From assembly GCA_903918195.1 (NCBI GenBank), contig CAIXDS010000330.1, positions 21,598 through 85,597 on the forward strand: a stretch of 64,000 nt of DNA, given 5' to 3'. Both the position numbers and the translations under genes were made by a program. Shown here piece by piece: positions 32,771 through 40,836 of the stretch; the first letter of the stretch is position 1; each line of letters starts with the position of its first letter. The stretch comes from an uncultured Acetobacteraceae bacterium (GTDB taxonomy: Bacteria; Pseudomonadota; Alphaproteobacteria; Acetobacterales; Acetobacteraceae). The notes beneath the pieces are model-generated. The model saw only the letters and a list, made by a program, of their open reading frames with translations. It was not told the DNA's origin and did not search any database.

Positions 32771-33621
32771 GCGATCCCGTACCGCAGCGCAATCCACAGC
32801 TTTTGCCATTTCGGCACCCTGACCGGGATTTCCGGCCGGTCCCAGCCGCGCCGTTTCAGCCGGGCGAGGATGGCGGCGTAGCTGGCGGCCATCAGCCGGG
32901 CCGGCTTCATGGCGCGCCGGTTGCAGCGCGCCATGGCGGCGGCGGCATCCCGGAAGTTTGCATCCGCCATCGCCGCGAGCCGTTCGCACACCACGGGCAG
33001 ACGGGGATGATGCAGCACCGCCGAAGGATCAGCCGGCACACCGGAATCGTCGAGCAGTTCGCGCGGCAGATACAGCCGGCCGCGGGCCGCGTCCTCGGCG
33101 ATGTCGCGCAGAATGTTCGTTATCTGCAGCGCCCGGCCGAGATGAAACGCCACCAGGTCGGCGGCCGGGCTGGCATCGCCGAAAGCGCGCACCGACAGCC
33201 GCCCGACGGCGGCGGCCACCCGGTCGCAGTAGAGGTCGAGATCGGCCAGCGTCGGTGCCACGATGGCGGCTTCGGCATCCATTTCCATGCCGTCGATCAC
33301 TGCCTCGAAATCCGCCTGCCGCAGGGCGAAGGCGCGGACCGCCCCCAGCAGCACCCGGGTCACCGCGTCATCCGCCTCTCCACGATACAGCGCGGCCACG
33401 CGGCGGCGCCATTCGTTCAGACGGGGGCGGCGCGTCTCGAACGGCGCCGGGTCATCGGCGATGTCATCGACGATGCGGCAGAACGCGTAGATGGCGTACA
33501 TGGCGTGCCGCCTTGCCGGCGGCAGCACCGCCATGCCGCGGTAGAAACTGGTACCCGCGTCGCGCACCACCGCCTCGACCGCGTCGAGGTCGGCCTGTGC
33601 CGCGCCAAGCCCCCGGCTCAC
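32767..33621 (-). CDS. hpnD: Presqualene diphosphate synthase HpnD
   Basis: This 284-residue squalene/phytoene synthase-type enzyme has the first aspartate-rich motif RIVDDIADD at residues 49-57. The second is NILRDIAEDAARGRLYLPRE. The TSFYRGMAVLPPARRHAMYA segment near the N-terminus is also typical. It joins two farnesyl diphosphates to presqualene diphosphate. The start is GTG 33621, ten bases after the hpnC stop. Its stop overlaps the hpnE start (GTGA). Confidence 0.95.
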   Translation of the reverse strand: MSRGLGAAQADLDAVEAVVRDAGTSFYRGMAVLPPARRHAMYAIYAFCRIVDDIADDPAPFETRRPRLNEWRRRVAALYRGEADDAVTRVLLGAVRAFALRQADFEAVIDGMEMDAEAAIVAPTLADLDLYCDRVAAAVGRLSVRAFGDASPAADLVAFHLGRALQITNILRDIAEDAARGRLYLPRELLDDSGVPADPSAVLHHPRLPVVCERLAAMADANFRDAAAAMARCNRRAMKPARLMAASYAAILARLKRRGWDRPEIPVRVPKWQKLWIALRYGIA

Positions 33622-33631
33622 GGCAAGGGGC

Positions 33632-34468
33632 TCACGGCACGAACCGCAGCGCGCCGAGCAGCGACAGCACCACGTCCGATTTGGTCAGCTTCACCCGCGT
33701 GGCCACCGGGTCGCCGCGCCGCAACCTTGCCGCCAGCCGGTGGGACAACCCCACGATCACCGCCGTCTCCAGCCGCAGCCGCCGGTCGCGGGTGCGGCGG
33801 GGCAGCGCGCGCGCCGTGCGGTTCAGCGCGTCGCACTGGTCCAGCAGCGCGTCGAACACGGCGCGCAGGCCCGGCGATGCAGCCGGCGCCCGCAAATCCT
33901 CCACCCGGGCGCCGTGGCCCGCCAGCAGGTCGACGGGAAGATAACAGCGGTCCAGGCCGGCAAGGTCTTTCGATCCGTCCTGCAAATGGTTCAGCACCTG
34001 CAGCGCCGCGCACAGAGCGTCCGACGGCTCCCAGGTGGCACGGTCCTCGCCGTGCAGGTCCAGCACGTGGCGGCCGACCGGCATGGCGGAGAAGCGGCAA
34101 TAATCCATCAGCTCGTCCCAGCTCGCATACCGCAGCTTGGTGGCGTCGCGGCGGAAGGCCACCAGCAGGTCGGTCGCGTGGCCGGGGGTCACGCCGGTCT
34201 CGGCCAGGCTGGCGCGCAGACGCAGGGCGCTCGGGCTGCCGGCGTCGCGGCGGCCGAGCAGCACGTCCTCCATCACATCCAGCCGCGCCACCTTGTCGGC
34301 GGCCGTCAGCACCGGGCTGTCGGAGATGTCGTCGGCGTTGCGGGCGAAGGCGTAGAAGGCATGGATATGCGGGCGCATCCGGGCGCTGATCAGCACCGAG
34401 CCGACCGGGAAATTCTCGTCGCCGCGGTCCTTGCCGGACCAGCTTTCGACCGCCGCCGCGTCGCTCAT
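33632..34468 (-). CDS. hpnC: Hydroxysqualene synthase HpnC
   Basis: This 278-residue squalene/phytoene synthase relative opens with DRGDENFPVGSVLISARMRP, the usual HpnC N-terminus. Its aspartate-rich motifs are FARNADDISDS and NHLQDGSKDLAGLDRCYLP. HpnC converts presqualene diphosphate to hydroxysqualene. It starts at ATG 34468, overlapping the hpnB stop (ATGA). HpnC and HpnD are paralogues but clearly distinct in this window. Confidence 0.95.
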   Translation of the reverse strand: MSDAAAVESWSGKDRGDENFPVGSVLISARMRPHIHAFYAFARNADDISDSPVLTAADKVARLDVMEDVLLGRRDAGSPSALRLRASLAETGVTPGHATDLLVAFRRDATKLRYASWDELMDYCRFSAMPVGRHVLDLHGEDRATWEPSDALCAALQVLNHLQDGSKDLAGLDRCYLPVDLLAGHGARVEDLRAPAASPGLRAVFDALLDQCDALNRTARALPRRTRDRRLRLETAVIVGLSHRLAARLRRGDPVATRVKLTKSDVVLSLLGALRFVP

Positions 34469-35580
34469 GCCGTGTTTCCCGTATAGGCGCGGTGCTTCCA
34501 GACCACGCCGCGGCCGCGATGGTGGTCGATGGCGGAGCCGATCGTAGCGGCAAGGTAAAAAAAGGCGATGGCGGGCAGCGCCGGCGCCCAGAACCACGAC
34601 AGGCGGAATCGCCGCAGCGTGGGCACGAAACTGGCCGCCATAATGACCCAGGCCGCCGCCCCGCAGGCGCGCGCCGCCCCCTGCGCGAACAGGGCCGTCC
34701 CTGGCGGCACCAGGAACACCAGCCCCAGCCCCAGCGTGGTCAGCAGGAGAAACAGCGGCGAATGGCGCAACTGCACATAGGCCGAGCGCGCCACCATCCG
34801 CCAGATATCGGCAAACCCCGGGTAGGGCCGGATCGAGCGCGCCAGACGCGAATGACCGAGCCAGATCGGTCCGCCCGGCTTCACCGCGCTCGCCAGTGCC
34901 ACGTCGTCGATCAGCGCGCCGCGGATCGCCACGATGCCGCCGATGCGCTCGAGGGCGCGGCGGCGGATCAGCACGGTACCGCCGGCCGCCGCCGCGGTGG
35001 CGCGCCGCGCATCGTTGACCCAGGCGAACGGGTACAGCAGCGCGAACAGGTAGACGAAGGCCGGCACCAGCGCGCGCTCGGCCAAGCTCTCGCACCGCAG
35101 CGCCACCATCTCGCTGACCATGTCAGCCCCGGTGCGTTCCGCCTGGGCGACGAGGGCGGAGAAATGCCCAGGGTCGTGCACGATATCGGCGTCGGTAAAG
35201 AGGAGAAGTTCCTCGTCGGTGACAGAAAAACCCTGCTGCACCGCCCAGAGTTTCCCCGCCCAGCCTGGCGGACGCGGGGCGCCCTCCAGCACGGTCAGGC
35301 GGTCCGCGCCCGGCAGGGCGCGGGCGGCGGCGGTGGTGCCGTCGGTGCTGCCATCGTCCACCAGCACCACCCGGAACGGGCCGGGGTAATCCTGGGCGAG
35401 CAGGCTGCCCACACTCGCCGCCACAAAACCGGCCTCGTCGCGCGCCGGCACCACAGCGGCGACCGGCGGGCAAGCGGCCGGGCGGGAGGCGGACAAGCGC
35501 TCGCCGTCGTGCCAGAAGCCGCCATGCAAGGCGACGAGATACAGCCAGGCCAGTAGCGCGACGACCGCGAGCGCCGTCAT
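34465..35580 (-). CDS. hpnB: Hopanoid-locus glycosyltransferase HpnB
   Basis: This 371-residue GT2-type membrane glycosyltransferase has an N-terminal helix (LAVVALLAWLYLVAL). The GT-A core shows AAVVPARDEAGFVAASVGSL, VVLVDDGSTDGT and LLFTDADIVHD (DxD), and EGAPRPPGWAGKLWAVQQGF is a conserved HpnB stretch. Several C-terminal helices anchor it. Its precise acceptor is not established; the name is by conserved position in hopanoid loci. It starts at ATG 35580, overlapping the hpnA stop. Confidence 0.93.
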   Translation of the reverse strand: MTALAVVALLAWLYLVALHGGFWHDGERLSASRPAACPPVAAVVPARDEAGFVAASVGSLLAQDYPGPFRVVLVDDGSTDGTTAAARALPGADRLTVLEGAPRPPGWAGKLWAVQQGFSVTDEELLLFTDADIVHDPGHFSALVAQAERTGADMVSEMVALRCESLAERALVPAFVYLFALLYPFAWVNDARRATAAAAGGTVLIRRRALERIGGIVAIRGALIDDVALASAVKPGGPIWLGHSRLARSIRPYPGFADIWRMVARSAYVQLRHSPLFLLLTTLGLGLVFLVPPGTALFAQGAARACGAAAWVIMAASFVPTLRRFRLSWFWAPALPAIAFFYLAATIGSAIDHHRGRGVVWKHRAYTGNTA

Positions 35581-36593
35581 GCCGGCTTCATTCGGTCGTT
35601 GGCGCGGAACCAGTCGATGGCATCGGCGATCGCCTGCCGCGCCGGGCGGGGGTGGTAGCCAAGCTCGGACACCGCCTTGGCGGAGGAAAAGAACATGGTC
35701 TTGCGCGCCATACGCAGATGGTCGCGGGCGACGCGCGGCTCGGCGCCGGTGATCCGGGCCGCCGCCTCGCTGACCAGCGCGACCGGCCAGAGTGCCGCCA
35801 CCGGCAGGCGCACCCGGCGCTGCGGGCTTCCGGTCTCCCGGTCCACCAGGTCCAGCAGCGCCGCCATGGTCAGGTTCTCGCCGCCGAGGATGTAGCGCTG
35901 GCCCACCACGCCGCGCTCCAGCGCCAGCGCATGGCCCTCGGCCACGTCGTCCACGTGCACGATGTTCAGCCCGGTATCGACATAGGCCGGCATGCGCCCG
36001 CTGGCGGCGTCGGCGATCATGCGGCCGGTCGGGGTGGGCTTGATGTCGCGCGGACCCACCGGGGCGGCCGGGTTGACGATCACCGCCTGCAACCCTTCCG
36101 TGTCCACCAGATCGAGGACAGCCCGTTCGGCGTCGAATTTTGATCGTTTATACGTTCCGACGATTTTCGCCCGGATCACCGGCGTCTGCTCGTCGGCCGG
36201 GGTGGCGTCGCCGGTCAGGCCGAGGGCGGCGACGCTGCTGCAATACACCACCCGCTCCACCCCGGCTTGCAGGGCGGCGCGCATCAGCGCCCGGGTGCCC
36301 TCGACATTGGCGGCCAGCATGGCCTGCGGGTCGGGCACCCAGATGCGGTAATCGGCGGCGACATGCACGACGAAGCGGCAGCCGGCGACGGCGCGGACCA
36401 GCGATTCCGGGTCGGTGAGGTCGCCCTCCACCGTCTCGGCGTCGAGCCCGGCGATGTTGCGCCGGTCGCTGCCACGGCGCGCCAGCAGGCGCAGCGCATG
36501 GCCGCGCGCGGCGAAGGCATGGGCGACGGCGGAACCGACAAAGCCGGTGCCGCCGGTGACAAGGGTGGGACCGGTCGCGGACAAGGCAAACAC
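35577..36593 (-). CDS. hpnA: Hopanoid-associated sugar epimerase-like protein HpnA
   Basis: This 338-residue extended short-chain dehydrogenase has NAD(P)-binding VTGGTGFVGSAVAHAF near residue 13. The catalytic YxxxK is YKRSKFDAERAV, and the upstream serine is in VVYCSSVAALG. HpnA resembles dihydroflavonol-4-reductase and sugar epimerases, and its substrate in hopanoid synthesis is not settled. The apparent start is GTG 36593, giving the family-like start FALSATGPTLVTGGTG. It begins 23 bases after the esterase stop and overlaps hpnB (ATGA). Confidence 0.94.
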   Translation of the reverse strand: MFALSATGPTLVTGGTGFVGSAVAHAFAARGHALRLLARRGSDRRNIAGLDAETVEGDLTDPESLVRAVAGCRFVVHVAADYRIWVPDPQAMLAANVEGTRALMRAALQAGVERVVYCSSVAALGLTGDATPADEQTPVIRAKIVGTYKRSKFDAERAVLDLVDTEGLQAVIVNPAAPVGPRDIKPTPTGRMIADAASGRMPAYVDTGLNIVHVDDVAEGHALALERGVVGQRYILGGENLTMAALLDLVDRETGSPQRRVRLPVAALWPVALVSEAAARITGAEPRVARDHLRMARKTMFFSSAKAVSELGYHPRPARQAIADAIDWFRANDRMKPA

Positions 36594-36616
36594 TCGAACG
36601 ATTGCGGGGCCTCAGT

Positions 36617-37459
36617 CTATAGCCCGCCGCGTCCCGGGTGGCGACACTTGCCGGGGACACCGCCCGCCAGAACGAAGCCGGAAAAATCCCGGAACACCGG
36701 AGACGTGAAGCGAAACAGCGGCGCCATCCCGATCACGATTCCGATATGTCCCACGCCCGGGTAGAGGCGCGCCTCCACGGTCCCGCCGGCCGCCCGCACC
36801 CGCGCCGCCAGCGCCAGCGTGTTGCGCGGATAGCAGGTGGTGTCGGCCGCACCATGCAGCAGCAGCATCGGCGGGTTGCGCCCGTCCACATGGGCCACCG
36901 GCTGGGTCTCGGGCAGGTCGGCGGCGGAGGAAAACACCGCGCGGACATCCTCGTCCTGGATCGGCAGGAAATCGTACGGCCCGGCGAGCCCGACCATGCC
37001 GGCCAGATGGGCGCGGTCCTCGCCGGCGGCGGCGAGCCAGCACGGGTCGAGCGCCAGCATGGCGGCGATATAGGCCCCGGCCGAGTGGCCGGTGACGATC
37101 ACCCGGTCCGGATCGCCGCCCCAGCCCCGCGCCTCCCGCCGGACCGTCGCGACCGCGCGGGCGGCGTCTTCGATGAACGCCGGATAGCGCACCTGCGGGA
37201 ACACCCGGTAATCCGCCACCGCCACCACCATGCCGAGCCGCGCCAGCGGGGCGGCCACGAACGGATAATCCTGGCGCCGGCCGTTCTGCCAGGCGCCGCC
37301 ATAGAAGAAGATTACCACCGGCAGCCCGGCGGCATCGCCGGCGGGACGCCAGATGTCCATGGCCTGGCGGGAGGCGGCGCCATACGCAACCCGCCGGCGT
37401 ACCGACAGGCCGTCGGTGGCGATGGTGGCGTTGAGGATGTCGGCCCGCAGCAGGGTCAT
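36617..37459 (-). CDS. Alpha/beta hydrolase (esterase, HSL/carboxylesterase type)
   Basis: This protein has 280 residues. The oxyanion region is VVIFFYGGAWQNGRR (an HGG(A/G)xW-like motif, with Y in place of H). The nucleophile elbow is VIVTGHSAGAYIAAMLAL (GHSAG), and the histidine is in LYPGVGHIGIVIGMAP. The acid is probably in LLLHGAADTTCYP. It resembles kynurenine-formamidase-like and carboxylesterase enzymes, with substrate unknown. It sits 12 bases after the enoyl-CoA hydratase gene and 23 bases before hpnA on the same strand, so it is probably co-transcribed with the hopanoid genes. Confidence 0.85.
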   Translation of the reverse strand: MTLLRADILNATIATDGLSVRRRVAYGAASRQAMDIWRPAGDAAGLPVVIFFYGGAWQNGRRQDYPFVAAPLARLGMVVAVADYRVFPQVRYPAFIEDAARAVATVRREARGWGGDPDRVIVTGHSAGAYIAAMLALDPCWLAAAGEDRAHLAGMVGLAGPYDFLPIQDEDVRAVFSSAADLPETQPVAHVDGRNPPMLLLHGAADTTCYPRNTLALAARVRAAGGTVEARLYPGVGHIGIVIGMAPLFRFTSPVFRDFSGFVLAGGVPGKCRHPGRGGL

Positions 37460-37471
37460 GGGCGGGCGGCG

Positions 37472-38284
37472 CTACCCCTCCTTCGGCAGCGGCGGCACGT
37501 ACCAGTCCGGGGAGCGTTTCTCGCGGAAAGCCCGCGTACCCTCCCTCCCCTCGCCGGAATTGCGCTGCGTCCAGCTCTCATGAGCCAGCATGGCCATTTC
37601 GCGGGCATTCAGCGTGAGGCCGTTGGCGGCAAGGAAGCTGTGCTTGGTCACCGCGATCGCCTGCGGCGCGCCCAGGAACACGGCGTCCAGCACATCGGCC
37701 ACCCGGTCCTCGATCGCCGCCGCCGCCACCACCTCGTGCACCAGCCCGATCCGGCACGCCTCGGCGGCGCCGAAGCGCTCGCCGGTCAACGTGTAGCGCC
37801 GCGTGTGCCGCAGCCCCAGTGCGTGCGCCATGTGGATGGAAATCGGCGCCACCCCCAGCCGCACCTCGGTCAGGCCGAACAGCGCATCGGGCGTGGCGAA
37901 GGCGATGTCGGTGCAACAGACCAGACCGCAGCCGCCACCGAAGCAGGCGCCATGCACCACCGCGATGGTGGGCCGGGGAAACTCGTTCAGCAATTGCATC
38001 GCCCGGGTCGTGGCCAAGGACGCCTGAAACGCCTCCTCCGGCGCGTCTTCCGCGGTGCGGGCCAGCCAGTTGATGTCGGCGCCGGCCTGGAAATGCCGGC
38101 CGGCGCCGCGCAGCACCACCGCCCGCACCGCGGCATCGCCCTCCAGCCGGGCCAGCCCGTCAATCAGCGCCGCCAGCATGTCGGCATCGTAGGCGTTGCC
38201 CAGCTCCGGCCGGTTCAGGGTGACATGCGCCACCCCGCGGGCATCGACCTCCAGCAGAACCGGCGGGCGGGTCGGGTCGGTCAT
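37472..38284 (-). CDS. Enoyl-CoA hydratase/isomerase family protein
   Basis: This 270-residue crotonase-fold protein starts at ATG 38284 ([20 protein letters not shown]). The first oxyanion element is [17 protein letters not shown] and the second is [20 protein letters not shown]. Of the paired catalytic glutamates, the first position appears different (Cys/Gly-rich GGGCGLV), while [13 protein letters not shown] carries the second. This makes the exact activity uncertain; methylglutaconyl-CoA hydratase-like or other crotonase activity is possible. It is the first gene of the probable operon leading through the esterase to hpnA-shc. Confidence 0.88.
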   Translation of the reverse strand: MTDPTRPPVLLEVDARGVAHVTLNRPELGNAYDADMLAALIDGLARLEGDAAVRAVVLRGAGRHFQAGADINWLARTAEDAPEEAFQASLATTRAMQLLNEFPRPTIAVVHGACFGGGCGLVCCTDIAFATPDALFGLTEVRLGVAPISIHMAHALGLRHTRRYTLTGERFGAAEACRIGLVHEVVAAAAIEDRVADVLDAVFLGAPQAIAVTKHSFLAANGLTLNAREMAMLAHESWTQRNSGEGREGTRAFREKRSPDWYVPPLPKEG

Positions 38285-38454
38285 GCCGTCACCAGGGGCG
38301 CGGCGATACCATGCTGAAACAACGTCATGGGGAGGAACGCTGGCACGCCGCCCCGGCCCGGACAAGGGCATTGCGGCCACGGTGTCCGGCGTTGCGAGGG
38401 GCGGCACCGGATTCGGGCTTCCGTTGCGGCGCGGGAATCTGCATGGTGCGCGCC

Positions 38455-38892
38455 ATGCAGATATACGCCAGTTGTGCAGCGCGGGACGCCGCGGGGGTGC
38501 TGCTGACAGGCCCCTCGGGTTCCGGCAAGTCGGACCTGCTGCTGCGCCTGCTTGACCGCGGCTTCATGCTGGTGGCCGACGACCGCGTGGAGGTCGAGGA
38601 CGGCATGGCCAGCCCGCCGGCCGCGCTGGCCGGGCTGCTGGAAGTGCGCGGGCTGGGCCTGCTGCGCCTGCCGCATCTGCCGCGCGCCCGGCTGGCCCTG
38701 GCGATCGAGCTGGGCCGGGCCGGCGAGCGGCTGCCCTCGCCGGCCCGTCACCAGAGTCTCGGCCTGCCGGTGATCGCGCTCGACGCCTTCGCTGCCAGCG
38801 CGGCCCAACGGGTTGCCCTGGCTCTGGACTGCGCCCAGGGGCGGGTGCGCCAGCATGCCGGAGCATTTGTCGGGGAGCCGGGCACGCCATGA
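38455..38892 (+). CDS. hprK: HPr kinase/phosphorylase, short alphaproteobacterial form
   Basis: This 145-residue protein corresponds to the catalytic C-terminal domain only, typical of alphaproteobacteria (the Firmicute protein has about 310). The P-loop GPSGSGKS is at residues 19-26, [17 protein letters not shown] follows, and [18 protein letters not shown] is the HPrK family signature (EIRGxGIxN-like). ATG 38455 is chosen; ATG 38443 would add four residues. It should phosphorylate a serine in the HPr encoded downstream (Ser58). It overlaps rapZ (ATGA), and both precede the phosphorelay genes. Confidence 0.92.
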   Translation: MQIYASCAARDAAGVLLTGPSGSGKSDLLLRLLDRGFMLVADDRVEVEDGMASPPAALAGLLEVRGLGLLRLPHLPRARLALAIELGRAGERLPSPARHQSLGLPVIALDAFAASAAQRVALALDCAQGRVRQHAGAFVGEPGTP

Positions 38893-39911
38893 ACGGATCG
38901 GCCGGTACGCCACCCGGCGGCTCCGCCGCGGGAGCGATCGGCGGCTCCGCCGCGGGTCGCCAGCGCGTGCTGCTGGTCACCGGCCTGTCCGGCGCCGGCA
39001 AGGCTTCGATTCTGCGCGTGCTGGAAGATCTCGGCTTCGAGGCGATCGACAATCCGCCGCTCGACATGATCGAAGACCTGGTGAAGGGCAGCCCGGCGGG
39101 GGCCGGCCGGCGGATCGCCGTGGGCGTGGACGCCCGCAGCCGCGGCTTCGACGCCACCGCGGTGCTGGCCACGCTGGCGCGGCTGCGGCTGCACCCTGCG
39201 GTGGCGCCGGAACTGATCTATGCCCGGGCCGACGAGGCGGTGTTGCAGCGCCGCTACACCGAGACGCGCCGGCGCCATCCCCTCGCACCGCACGGACGGG
39301 TGGCCGACGGCATTATCGCCGAGCAGGCGCTGACCGCCCCGCTGGCCGAGGCAGCCGATATTGTCATCGACACCTCCGACCTGCCGCTGCCGGCCCTGCG
39401 GCGGCAGATCGAACGGCTGTACGGCCCGCAGGCACAATCCGACACTCATTCCGGATTGGCGGTCTGGCTGATATCATTCGCGTTCTCGGCGGGCCTGCCC
39501 CGCGAGTCGGACATGGTTTTCGACGCTCGGTTCCTGCGCAATCCGCACTATGTAGATTTGTTGAGGCCGCGCACCGGCAAGGATCCGGCAGTCGGTGCCC
39601 ATATCGAGGAGGACCCGGACTACCGGGCCTTTTTCGATGGGGTCATGAGAATGCTCGGGTTGGTCTTGCCTCGCTTCGTGCAAGAGGGCAAGAAATATGC
39701 AACGATCGCGGTGGGATGCTCGGGCGGCCGGCACCGGTCGGTGTACATCGTCGAGCAATTGGCATCGCATCTGACCGAGGCAGGCTGGCGCGTGACAGCG
39801 ACACATCGTGAATTGCTCCGCGAGGAAACCGCGCCCGCGCAAACCCTGGCACGCGTTACGGCCGCGCCAGCCGAAACGCAGCAACCACCCGTCCGGGCGC
39901 AGGAGGCCTGA
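38889..39911 (+). CDS. rapZ: RNase adapter RapZ / nucleotide-binding protein YvcJ family
   Basis: This 340-residue protein has an N-terminal Gly/Ala-rich extension (residues 1-24). Next comes [20 protein letters not shown] and [13 protein letters not shown]. The C-terminal domain contains FVFSAGL-like [11 protein letters not shown], then [19 protein letters not shown] and [16 protein letters not shown], all strong RapZ signatures. In E. coli RapZ senses glucosamine-6-phosphate and guides RNase E to GlmZ; in other bacteria it binds c-di-AMP or nucleotides. The Walker A lacks the usual Ser/Thr after GK (GAGKA, Ala39). The hprK-rapZ-EIIA-HPr order is typical in this class. Confidence 0.94.
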   Translation: MNGSAGTPPGGSAAGAIGGSAAGRQRVLLVTGLSGAGKASILRVLEDLGFEAIDNPPLDMIEDLVKGSPAGAGRRIAVGVDARSRGFDATAVLATLARLRLHPAVAPELIYARADEAVLQRRYTETRRRHPLAPHGRVADGIIAEQALTAPLAEAADIVIDTSDLPLPALRRQIERLYGPQAQSDTHSGLAVWLISFAFSAGLPRESDMVFDARFLRNPHYVDLLRPRTGKDPAVGAHIEEDPDYRAFFDGVMRMLGLVLPRFVQEGKKYATIAVGCSGGRHRSVYIVEQLASHLTEAGWRVTATHRELLREETAPAQTLARVTAAPAETQQPPVRAQEA

Positions 39912-39920
39912 CATCGTCCC

Positions 39921-40457
39921 ATGATCGGTCTTGTACTGGTCACCCATGGCCGGCTCGCTGAGGAGTTGCGGTTGGCCATGGAACACGTCGTGGGGGCTCA
40001 ACGGAACGTCGCAACGGTCTGTATCGGCCCTGATGACGACATCGAGGGACGCCGCGCCGAAGTCCGCCGCTGCATCGAAACCGTCGATGCCGGCGACGGT
40101 GTGGTGCTGCTGACCGATATGTTCGGCGGCACGCCCAGCAATCTGGCCATTTCGCAGATGGACCGCCCCGGCGTCGAAGTGATCGCGGGGGTCAACCTGC
40201 CGATGCTGGTCAAGCTGGCCAAGGTCCGCTCCATCCAGCCGCTGGCCGACGCGGTGGAATGCGCCCAGGCCGCCGGACGCAAATATATCGCCGCCGCCAG
40301 CCACGTCCTGCCCAACGACAACCCGCCCGAAGCATCGCCGGAGTCCGGCACACGCGTGAACGGCTGCGTTGGCCTTCCGACCATGGCGGGCGGCAGCGTT
40401 GGCACGACGGTCCAGCTTGGATCCCTTTCGGCATCCCGCGTGGACCCGGCCGGATGA
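39921..40457 (+). CDS. PTS mannose-family EIIA component
   Basis: This 178-residue protein matches the EIIA-Man fold over its first ~130 residues: MIGLVLVTHGRLAEELRLAM with the phosphorylated His9, and LLTDMFGGTPSNLAI. EVIAGVNLPMLVKLAKVRSI is also typical. After AAASHVL there is an extra tail of about 48 residues (Pro, Ser, Gly-rich) not found in usual EIIA-Man proteins of about 130 residues. The stop overlaps the HPr start (ATGA), so the reading frame end is secure. With no permease nearby, it is probably a regulatory acceptor in the nitrogen-type phosphotransferase chain. Confidence 0.9.
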   Translation: MIGLVLVTHGRLAEELRLAMEHVVGAQRNVATVCIGPDDDIEGRRAEVRRCIETVDAGDGVVLLTDMFGGTPSNLAISQMDRPGVEVIAGVNLPMLVKLAKVRSIQPLADAVECAQAAGRKYIAAASHVLPNDNPPEASPESGTRVNGCVGLPTMAGGSVGTTVQLGSLSASRVDPAG

Positions 40458-40759
40458 GCAGCGACGGGGCCGACGCCAGTGCCGCCCCCGTCCTGACCCG
40501 AATCCTCACCATCCGCAACCGGCGCGGCCTGCATGCCCGGGCGGCCGCCAAGTTCGTCACCCTCGCCGAGCGCTTCGGCGCCGTCGTGGAGGTGGTGAAG
40601 GACGGCCAGATCGTCCCCGCCCGCTCCATCATGGGCCTGATGATGCTGGGCGCGGGCCTGGGCGCGACCATCGAGTTGCGCGCCGAGGGATGGGACGCCA
40701 AGGAAGCGCTCGAGGCGCTGACCGACCTGATCGAGTGCGGCTTCAACGAGACCGACTAA
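40454..40759 (+). CDS. ptsH: Phosphocarrier protein HPr
   Basis: This 101-residue HPr has the active-site His27 in NRRGLHARAAAKFV. The regulatory serine is Ser58 in VPARSIMGLMMLGAG, the likely target of HprK. A short N-terminal extension precedes the fold. It starts at ATG 40454 inside the EIIA stop. Together with the EI encoded downstream it completes a phosphorelay PEP-EI-HPr-EIIA. Confidence 0.95.
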   Translation: MSSDGADASAAPVLTRILTIRNRRGLHARAAAKFVTLAERFGAVVEVVKDGQIVPARSIMGLMMLGAGLGATIELRAEGWDAKEALEALTDLIECGFNETD

Positions 40760-40836
40760 ACGGCAGCGGCCGAAATACGCGTTGATATCGGCCGGCACTC
40801 CATCGCAAGATAATTTTCTTTACAAGCTGCGAGGCG

